DNA of 5,281 nt from Chthonomonadaceae bacterium (GTDB lineage: Bacteria > Armatimonadota > Chthonomonadetes > Chthonomonadales > Chthonomonadaceae): assembly GCA_014377395.1 (NCBI GenBank), contig JACMPS010000191.1, positions 1 to 5,281 of the forward strand. Reading direction: 5' to 3'. Below, piece after piece: positions 1 through 4,752 of the stretch. The stretch's first letter is position 1, and every line of letters begins with the position of its first letter. Position numbers and translations under genes: made by a program. The notes beneath the pieces were generated by a model that saw only the letters and a program-made list of their open reading frames with translations, was not told where the DNA came from and made no database searches.

Positions 1-170
1 AATGAATTCCGCGCTCGGAGGCGTTCCGCCCCGTGTCCTTCGGACACCCAAAACGTAATTCTGACTAGAGTGAGAAGTTTTTGGCAATCGGAAAGTGATC
101 GCTGTTGCTTTTGCATTGAGTCCACGCAGGTGGACTTCGCGCTTTTGTAGCCGGGGAATTTATTCCCTGG
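1..170 (+). repeat. Intergenic palindromic repeat, copy A
   Basis: This non-coding segment is built from short palindromes and shares ordered blocks with 2750-2939. It opens with AATGAATTCCGCG (the inner part of a GGAATGAATTCC palindrome cut by the window edge). Next comes a perfect 6-bp hairpin GTGTCC-TTC-GGACAC at 33-47. A 35-nt block at 97-131 then matches 2832-2866 with one mismatch. Within and just after that block lies a 7-bp hairpin AGTCCAC-GCAG-GTGGACT at 119-136. The copy ends in the near-palindrome CCGGGGAATTTATTCCCTGG at 151-170. The order (AATGAATTCC end, AGTCCAC hairpin, GGGAATTTATTCCC end) resembles short palindromic interspersed repeats known from cyanobacteria and other environmental bacteria; that comparison is from memory. 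No transposase is present. The left edge may extend beyond the window. Confidence 0.7.
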
Positions 171-245
171 AATTTTTTCGTTGCCCCCAACGCTCAACAC
201 TTCCCCCGTGCAGGAAACTCCCTCGCCTCTGTCGAAAATCTCTCT

Positions 246-1079
246 ATGAATACACCGAAAATTTGCCTGAACACATCCACGATTCGCGAACACAAACTCC
301 CCCTCAAAGAGATCGTCACCCTCGCGGCGAGTGCAGGTTATGTGGCGATTGAACCCTGGATAGACGAAATCGAGCGACACACTGCCGAAGGCGGTTCCCT
401 CGCCGATCTGCACAAACACATCGAAGATTCGGGACTGAAAGTTGTTTCCGCCATCGGGTTTGCCGAGTGGATCGTGGACAATCCTGAGAGACGCGCTCAC
501 GGTCTCGAAGTAGCGCGGCGGGACATGGCACTTGTTTCACAACTCGGTTGCACCTACATTGCCGCCCCTCCGATGGGCGCAACCGAAGTCTACGATGCCG
601 ACCTTTCAAAAATCGCCGAACGCTATTTTGATCTCTGCGAAGTAGGTGTCGAGCAAGACGTTGCCCCGATGCTCGAACTGTGGGGCTTCTCTAAAACCCT
701 GAGCAAACTCGGTGAAGTGGCGTATGTCGCTCTTGAAAGCGGACACAAAAACGCCCTTTTGCTCACCGATGTTTACCACCTCTACAAAGGCGGAAGCGAC
801 CCCGCCGCACTCCGGTTGCTCAACGGAAAATTTCTGCCCCTTCTGCACGTCAACGACTACCCCGCCATAAATCGTGAAACCATTGTGGATGCGGATCGCG
901 TCTATCCCGGTGACGGGATTGCTCCCTATAAGACTGTCGTAAATGCCCTCACCGAAAATGGCTTTGACGGGTTTTTCTCGCTCGAACTTTTCAACGCGGA
1001 GTATTACAAGCAGTCTCCCGAACTCGTCCTCAGAACCGGCTTTGAGAAGACAAAAGCGGCACTCACGCAAAGTTACTGA
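246..1079 (+). CDS. Sugar phosphate isomerase/epimerase family TIM-barrel protein
   Basis: This 277-residue protein belongs to the xylose isomerase-like TIM-barrel superfamily (AP endonuclease 2 / IolE / D-tagatose 3-epimerase type). Members isomerise or epimerise sugars or inosose using a divalent metal. The predicted metal ligands are visible in order: Glu144 (LELWGF), Asp175 with His178 (TDVYHLYKGG), His201 (LHVNDYP) and Glu247 (SLELFN). This is the Glu-Asp-His-Glu pattern of D-tagatose 3-epimerase-like enzymes. The N-terminus KICLNTSTIREHKLPL is the usual first strand, and length is normal for the family. No signal peptide is seen, so it should be cytoplasmic. ATG at 246 is the only usable in-frame start, but no Shine-Dalgarno lies close upstream; the nearest purine run, AGGAAA, is about 28 nt away. 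It probably leads a unit with the oxygenase gene 76 bp downstream. The exact substrate is unknown, and inosose or keto-sugar activity is only a guess. Confidence 0.9.
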   Translation: MNTPKICLNTSTIREHKLPLKEIVTLAASAGYVAIEPWIDEIERHTAEGGSLADLHKHIEDSGLKVVSAIGFAEWIVDNPERRAHGLEVARRDMALVSQLGCTYIAAPPMGATEVYDADLSKIAERYFDLCEVGVEQDVAPMLELWGFSKTLSKLGEVAYVALESGHKNALLLTDVYHLYKGGSDPAALRLLNGKFLPLLHVNDYPAINRETIVDADRVYPGDGIAPYKTVVNALTENGFDGFFSLELFNAEYYKQSPELVLRTGFEKTKAALTQSY

Positions 1080-1086
1080 CCTTCAC

Positions 1087-1105
1087 GCACGAACAAACAT
1101 CGTGC
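1087..1105 (+). other. Small hairpin between the isomerase and oxygenase genes
   Basis: A perfect 6-bp stem GCACGA/TCGTGC with a 7-nt loop (ACAAACA) sits 8 bases after the isomerase stop codon. No U-run follows it directly, so it is unlikely to be a full intrinsic terminator. It could protect the 3' end of the upstream message or cause partial polarity, or it may be chance. Confidence 0.3.
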
Positions 1106-1142
1106 ATCGAGTCTGCTTTTGCGTACTTCGTTTCATAGAACA

Positions 1143-1148
1143 GAGAGG
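1143..1148 (+). promoter_or_regulatory. Ribosome binding site of the carotenoid oxygenase gene
   Basis: GAGAGG lies 7 nt before the ATG at 1156. This supports that start and contrasts with the SD-less start of the gene upstream. Confidence 0.6.
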
Positions 1149-1155
1149 CTAACAA

Positions 1156-2658
1156 ATGGAACTGACCCGACGTGAATTGATAGAAGCCGCCGTTGCCACA
1201 GGCACACTTTTAGTGACCGGAGCGAAAGGTGAAGTCTTGCCTCTCGATCTTCAGGAGACAAACCCAAACGCCGCCAATCCGTTTTTGCAGGGCAATTTCG
1301 CCCCTGTTTACGAGGAAATCACGGCGGACAGCCTTAAAATCGTCGGGAAGTTGCCCCCGGAATTAAATGGAATGTTTGTCCGCAACGGGCCCAATCCGCA
1401 ACTTCCGCCTCTTGGACGGTATCACTGGTTTGACGGCGACGGAATGTTGCACGGCATCAAGATTCGGGACGGCAAAGCCTCGTACCTGAACCGCTATGTT
1501 CGCACGGAAGGCTGGCAAAAAGAACGAGCGGCGGGAAAAGCACTCTATACCGGGTTAGCCGAAAAGCCCGACATGAAGAAACTTTTCGCCGGACAGGACA
1601 CTTTCAAGAACGCTGCCAATATCGCACTTTTGTGGCACAACGGCAAATTTCTTGCGTTATGGGAGGGAGGTACGCCGCACGAAATCGGTCTTCCTGATCT
1701 CAGCACAAAGGGTGCGTATAATTTCGACGGCGGACTGAAACACGCCTTTACCGCACATCCCCGCACTGATCCGAAAACCGGAGAACTGATTTGCTTCGGC
1801 TATAGTCCCGGCAGAAAGCCCTATCTCCACTACAGCGTGATCTCCCCGCAGGGCAAAGTAGCGCATACCACTCCCATTGATCTACCGCATGGCGTCATGA
1901 TGCACGATTTCGCGATTACGGAGAACTACACGCTCTTCATGGATTTGCCGCTTCGCTTCGATATGGCAAAATTCTCAAAGGGGGAAGGGGCGTTCCATTA
2001 TAAGCCGGAAATTCCGTCTCGGTTCGGTATTTTGCCGCGCCATGAGACCGGAGACAAAATTCGCTGGTTTGAGGCTCCGCCCTGTTTCGTTTTCCACACC
2101 CTTAATGCCTGGGAAGAGGGCGACGAGATTGTGCTGGTTGCCTGTCGCTATGACGCCTACCCCGACGACGTTAATTTCAGCACGAGCGGACACCCGACTA
2201 ACGAAGGGAAAGGGGGACAGGTGCGCCTCCACGAATGGCGTTTTAACCCTAAAACCGGAGCCACGCGCGAGAAGCCGCTCGACGACACTGTAGCGGAGTT
2301 TCCTCGTATCCACCCCGCGCAGATCGGACGCAAAGGACGTTACGGCTACGCGAGTATTGCTTCGGGGCGGACTCTTTTCGACGGCTACCTCAAGTACGAT
2401 CTGCTCACCGGAAAATCAATCCACCACAGAATGCCGAAGGGAGTGATGGTTGGGGAAGGCGTGTTCGTGCCGAGACCCGGCGCGAAAGCCGAAGATGACG
2501 GCTGGCTTGTTGGCTATGGCTACGACAAAGCGACCCACAAAAGCGAGTTTCACATTCTGGACGCGCAAAACTTCGAGGCAAAAGCCGTTGCGCGTGTGCT
2601 TCTGCCCGTGCGTGTCCCCTACGGCTTACATGGGACGTGGCTACCGGGCATTGTCTGA
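1156..2658 (+). CDS. Carotenoid cleavage oxygenase (RPE65/CCD family), possibly Tat-exported
   Basis: This 500-residue protein is a full-length member of the carotenoid oxygenase family, seven-bladed propellers with a non-haem Fe(II) that cleave carbon-carbon double bonds of carotenoids, apocarotenoids or stilbenes. The four iron-binding histidines are all present in canonical contexts: His201 (AHPRTDP), His250 (MMHDFAITENY), His314 (FHTLNAWEEGDE) and His493 (GLHGTWLP). Candidate second-shell acids are Glu170 (LWEGG), Glu382 (EFPRI) and Glu434 (GEGVFVPR). The early motif GMFVRNGPNPQ (72-82) and WFDGDGMLHG (91-100) are also typical. The N-terminus T4-R5-R6-E-L-I followed by a short hydrophobic stretch (AAVATGTLLV) looks like a twin-arginine signal, though the match is imperfect (Leu-Ile-Glu after the arginines) and the hydrophobic region is short. 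A GAGAGG ribosome site 7 nt upstream supports the start. Substrate and cleavage position cannot be read from sequence. Confidence 0.95.
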   Translation: MELTRRELIEAAVATGTLLVTGAKGEVLPLDLQETNPNAANPFLQGNFAPVYEEITADSLKIVGKLPPELNGMFVRNGPNPQLPPLGRYHWFDGDGMLHGIKIRDGKASYLNRYVRTEGWQKERAAGKALYTGLAEKPDMKKLFAGQDTFKNAANIALLWHNGKFLALWEGGTPHEIGLPDLSTKGAYNFDGGLKHAFTAHPRTDPKTGELICFGYSPGRKPYLHYSVISPQGKVAHTTPIDLPHGVMMHDFAITENYTLFMDLPLRFDMAKFSKGEGAFHYKPEIPSRFGILPRHETGDKIRWFEAPPCFVFHTLNAWEEGDEIVLVACRYDAYPDDVNFSTSGHPTNEGKGGQVRLHEWRFNPKTGATREKPLDDTVAEFPRIHPAQIGRKGRYGYASIASGRTLFDGYLKYDLLTGKSIHHRMPKGVMVGEGVFVPRPGAKAEDDGWLVGYGYDKATHKSEFHILDAQNFEAKAVARVLLPVRVPYGLHGTWLPGIV

Positions 2659-2707
2659 TTTCGCTTTGTCGCGCCGTAGGAATTTGATTTTCTCTCTTTA
2701 CGCAACC

Positions 2708-2985
2708 TATCTTGTCCCTTAGCGCAAGATGAAATAAGCACTTACCGCAGGAATGAATTCCGCGCCCCGTGCCGCCCCCCAATTGGACAAAACTCGGACA
2801 CGCCACTTGTCAGATTTCGCTCGAACAAAGAGATCGCCGTTGCTTTTGCATTGAGTCCACGCAGGTAGAAATCTTGCAAACCGTTGAGCAAGAATTTGTA
2901 ATTGGGGTGCTTTTAGAGTAGGGGGAATTTATCCCCCGGATTCTCTCTCAATCTCCTGAAATCCTAATCTATAAGGGACAAGATA
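2708..2985. repeat. MITE-like segment with 14-bp terminal inverted repeats
   Basis: TATCTTGTCCCTTA at 2708-2721 is the exact reverse complement of TAAGGGACAAGATA at 2972-2985. The two arms bracket 250 bp of non-coding DNA containing repeat copy B. Weaker similarity continues outward: a CTCTC(C)TTT...GCA pattern precedes the arm on the left, and also precedes it on the right when that side is read on the minus strand. This is the layout of a small non-autonomous inverted-repeat element (MITE). No target-site duplication is evident and no transposase is present, so the mobile interpretation is inference. Confidence 0.45.
2750..2939 (+). repeat. Intergenic palindromic repeat, copy B (diverged)
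   Basis: This is the second copy of the element at 1-170, in the same orientation. It begins with the palindrome GGAATGAATTCC (2750-2761) and CGCG, continues through a CCCGTG/GGACAC region, and carries the 35-nt block at 2832-2866 that matches 97-131 with a single mismatch. It ends with GGGGG-AATTTAT-CCCCC (2921-2937), the counterpart of the palindrome at 151-170. Unlike copy A, the AGTCCAC hairpin has lost its right arm: after GCAGGT the sequence is replaced by about 40 nt (roughly 2867-2905), which contains its own small inverted repeat TCTTGC/GCAAGA. Confidence 0.65.
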
Positions 2986-2995
2986 AGCCTTATGC

Positions 2996-3037
2996 AAAGG
3001 AGAGGAGAAAAGCCAATCGGCTTTTCTCCTCTCTTTT
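2996..3037. terminator. Bidirectional intrinsic terminator
   Basis: A perfect 15-bp stem (3000-3014 with 3019-3033) with tetraloop AATC is extended by a G-T pair and three A-T pairs to 2996-3037. It lies 25 bp beyond the stop of the minus-strand PRC-barrel gene and is also the first strong hairpin downstream of the plus-strand oxygenase gene. The plus-strand transcript ends in TTTT and the minus-strand one in CCTTT, so it can probably stop transcription both ways, somewhat better on the plus strand. Confidence 0.85.
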
Positions 3038-3062
3038 CACACTAGCAGGATCAGTGGTTTTG

Positions 3063-4409
3063 TCAGTTCTGTGTTGTCGAGGTCACAACTCCCGAAGGGT
3101 CTTGCAGGTACTGAACAGGTTGATGCCCATCTTTCAGAGCCGCAATTCTATTTTGATCCGCACGCAGTTCGTTTTCCGCGATGTCGGGGTTCCCCTCGTA
3201 AACGGAGTCAAGTAAGACATCGAGTTCCCCATTTTGTCGAGAAAGTTCAATCGCCTGATGCGTGATAATCTCTCCCACGTTCAGAATGATTTTGTCCTGT
3301 TTATCCAGGATGATTTGCGTGACCGGGCGACCAAGTGCGTTCTTCACTCGCTTTTCTTCCACCTCGATCACTGCCTTCTCACGATAATCGGTCACTTTTC
3401 CCTTGAGGTTGTCCCAGAGGTTTGCGGCTCCCTCTTTTGCCCGCTCGAATCCCTCACCAATCCGTTCTCCTGCAACGGCGGTTGCCTGACTGATGCGCTC
3501 ACCTGTTTCATGCGCCGCGCTTCCGGCACGATTTTGGGGTGCGCCACCTGTCTCAAGTCCTGTCGCCGCCAGCAATGCCCTCTCTCGATGTTGGGCGCGG
3601 GTGCGCTCGATCACGGTATCGGTGACAATCTGACCGGGGGCGGCAAGAATCATTCCGCCCTCACCGCGCACAAATTCCTTAACGCGCAACCCCTTTGTCT
3701 CCTCAATTGCCACGCCGCTTTGTAATTGATCAAATCTCTCGGAAGTGGAGTCTTTGAGGGCATCATACCGTTCAGAGGTTGCGTCTTTCAGATCACCGAA
3801 TTTTTCAGAAGCCGAGTCTTTCAGTTCACCCAACTTCTCGGAGGCAGAGTCTTTCAACTCTCCGGCTTTGTCCGTTGCGTGTTGAACCGCTCCCTTAAAG
3901 CCACCGACCTGCTCTTCCATGAGTTGCTCAGTTTCATCAGGAACAAAGGCAACATCATGACCGATTTTAATGGTTTGTGGAGCCGGAACAAACGAGCGTC
4001 CCGTATACATATCCGCAAAAATGCCGCCGGAAACCTCGTATCCTTCGGCGCGTCCTGTCTTCTCATCGAAGAAAACATCGTGAAGCGAACCGAGATTGCG
4101 CCCACTTACCGTCATCAACTTAATCCCCTTGAGAACGTTGTTGGATTGCATGATTCGCCCGATTTCAGCGTGATCTTTTGCCCCGATAATCGATTCTTTG
4201 CTCTCGATAATCACGGCGTCGTCACCAATCGAACGCACCGCATTCAGGGGAAGCACACGCGCCGAATGAAACCAGCCGCCCTCATCCACCACAAATCCCC
4301 GAATTTCGTTGGCTTCCTGATCGAAAATAATGTCTTTGATTGTGTCAATTCGCTCACCGGAGTCGAAAGCAACAATGTTCAGCCCCAGTAATTCGCTTCC
4401 CTTACGCAT
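3063..4409 (-). CDS. PRC-barrel domain protein with 11-residue (LEA-like) repeats
   Basis: This is a 448-residue protein without a signal peptide. Residues about 1-75 (GSELLGLNIVAFDSGERIDT...) and about 90-160 (GIKLMTVSGRNLGSLHDVFFD...) are two PRC-barrel domains. These small beta-barrels occur in photosynthetic reaction centre H subunits, RimM and many stress-associated proteins. Residues 180-232 are five consecutive 11-residue units of the type EKxGELKDSAS, a charged amphipathic helix like LEA or apolipoprotein repeats. Residues about 236-285 and 350-405 look like two copies of one motif (xxIILxxGxIITxxxIE...LL), separated by another charged helical stretch (about 300-345). The start chosen is ATG at 4409: AAAGGGG lies 9 nt upstream and the domain begins directly. 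A TTG at 4436 in the same frame is rejected. The gene follows a small membrane protein gene by 4 bp. Function is not established; a membrane- or stress-related scaffold role is inferred. Confidence 0.88.
   Translation of the reverse strand: MRKGSELLGLNIVAFDSGERIDTIKDIIFDQEANEIRGFVVDEGGWFHSARVLPLNAVRSIGDDAVIIESKESIIGAKDHAEIGRIMQSNNVLKGIKLMTVSGRNLGSLHDVFFDEKTGRAEGYEVSGGIFADMYTGRSFVPAPQTIKIGHDVAFVPDETEQLMEEQVGGFKGAVQHATDKAGELKDSASEKLGELKDSASEKFGDLKDATSERYDALKDSTSERFDQLQSGVAIEETKGLRVKEFVRGEGGMILAAPGQIVTDTVIERTRAQHRERALLAATGLETGGAPQNRAGSAAHETGERISQATAVAGERIGEGFERAKEGAANLWDNLKGKVTDYREKAVIEVEEKRVKNALGRPVTQIILDKQDKIILNVGEIITHQAIELSRQNGELDVLLDSVYEGNPDIAENELRADQNRIAALKDGHQPVQYLQDPSGVVTSTTQN
3714..3872 (-). 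repeat. 33-bp tandem repeats encoding 11-residue units
   Basis: Five in-frame units of 33 bp (the last one partial) encode DKAGELKDSAS, EKLGELKDSAS, EKFGDLKDATS, ERYDALKDSTS and ERFDQLQSG. The nucleotide copies have drifted but protein spacing is kept exactly, which argues for selection on an 11-residue helical period. Copy number could vary between strains. Confidence 0.85.
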
Positions 4410-4413
4410 AATT

Positions 4414-4557
4414 TTAAACCCCTTTGACCTTTCCAAAATTCGGAATCACGTCAATCACACCCATATATTCAAGCCCGAAGAAAACCGCAATGATGAGAAT
4501 CACTGCGAGAATTGCATAAGTCGCTGTCGGCGATGCCTTGCCCTGTAGTCTTGCCAT
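4414..4557 (-). CDS. Small single-span membrane protein (47 residues)
   Basis: This is a 47-residue protein of unrecognised family. Residues 1-10 are polar with positive charges (Arg3, Lys7). Residues about 12-29 (ATYAILAVILIIAVFFGL) form one strong transmembrane helix, and a short tail ends in GKVKGV. The N-terminus is expected to face the cytoplasm by the positive-inside rule. The frame stays open upstream to a TTG at 4740, but that extension reads through the terminator of the neighbouring gene, so ATG at 4557 is preferred; its ribosome site is weak (AAGAG about 15 nt upstream). Its stop codon lies 4 bp before the PRC-barrel start, and its last codons contain that gene's Shine-Dalgarno, so the two are probably translationally coupled and may work together. 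No specific function can be assigned. Confidence 0.75.
   Translation of the reverse strand: MARLQGKASPTATYAILAVILIIAVFFGLEYMGVIDVIPNFGKVKGV
4419..4425 (-). promoter_or_regulatory. Ribosome binding site of the PRC-barrel gene
   Basis: On the minus strand AAAGGGG lies 9 nt before the ATG at 4409, inside the last codons of the small membrane protein gene. It decides the start of the PRC-barrel protein over the upstream in-frame TTG at 4436 and implies translational coupling. Confidence 0.75.
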
Positions 4558-4684
4558 CTGTCGTTTTTTCCATCTCTTATCGGCGCACTTTTTTAGTTCT
4601 CTGTTTTGCAGACCCTTTGCATGCACCAAAATGACGCTCTGTTCTACAAACGAGTTCCTGGTAAAATAAGGGGGTGACAAACAC
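4558..4684. other. Upstream region of the small-protein/PRC-barrel unit
   Basis: Transcription of the minus-strand pair should start in this 127-bp gap, because the terminator at 4685-4722 closes the preceding gene. TTGTCA at 4680-4675 (minus strand) could be a -35 element, but no good -10 follows at the right distance. I see no clear operator or riboswitch. Confidence 0.4.
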
Positions 4685-4722
4685 AAAAAAAAGGGGAGAA
4701 AAGCTGATTGGCTTCTCTCCCC
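4685..4722 (-). terminator. Intrinsic terminator of the partial surface-protein gene
   Basis: Read on the minus strand, GGGGAGAGAAGC - CAATCA - GCTTTTCTCCCC forms a 12-bp stem with one mismatch, followed by eight T residues. It starts 30 bp after the stop codon at 4753. This is a textbook Rho-independent terminator and separates that gene from the small-protein/PRC-barrel unit downstream. Confidence 0.92.
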
Positions 4723-4752
4723 TCCATTTAGTTTCTCCAAATCCGCATCGCG

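Larger units (their letters stand above)
2659..3062. other. Intergenic region between convergent genes
   Basis: This 404-bp stretch separates the 3' ends of the oxygenase gene (plus) and the PRC-barrel gene (minus). It carries no convincing gene; the open frames crossing it are extensions of non-coding frames in the oxygenase gene. It holds repeat copy B (2750-2939), a pair of 14-bp inverted repeats (2708-2721 and 2972-2985) and a strong hairpin terminator (2996-3037). An 11-bp palindrome ATAAG-C-CTTAT (2983-2993) overlaps the right inverted repeat. Nothing recognisable is seen at 2659-2707. Confidence 0.8.

Noticed and set aside
95..352. Plus-strand 85-codon frame over the isomerase start
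   Set aside because: It crosses repeat copy A and the start of a well-supported gene in another frame, and its composition (Cys, Arg, Ser rich) is not protein-like.
606..1070. Minus-strand 154-codon frame inside the isomerase gene
   Set aside because: It is antisense to a conserved enzyme with visible metal ligands, shows no recognisable family and has no ribosome site.
1087..1105. Hairpin between the two plus-strand genes as a terminator
   Set aside because: The stem is short and no T-run follows, so it is unlikely to separate the two genes into different transcripts.
2405..2806. Minus-strand 133-codon frame over the oxygenase 3' end and intergenic repeat
   Set aside because: It is antisense to the conserved His493 region of the oxygenase and runs into repeat DNA; low-complexity Arg/Ser/Cys content.
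1..2939. Composite transposon carrying the two genes
   Set aside because: The flanking repeats contain no transposase and look like short intergenic palindromic repeats; direct evidence of mobility is lacking.
3714..3872. 33-bp repeats as a CRISPR array
   Set aside because: The units are contiguous, in frame, diverged at the DNA level and encode regular 11-residue helices; there are no spacers.
3726..4391. Plus-strand 221-codon frame opposite the PRC-barrel gene
   Set aside because: The minus strand has two PRC-barrel domains and regular 11-residue repeats; the plus frame is its mirror image and matches nothing known.
4410..4436. TTG start at 4436 for the PRC-barrel protein
   Set aside because: It overlaps the small protein gene, and the strong AAAGGGG site fits ATG at 4409 instead.
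4558..4740. N-terminal extension of the small membrane protein to TTG at 4740
   Set aside because: It would translate the terminator hairpin and U-run of the neighbouring gene; the extension is unlike a normal protein.
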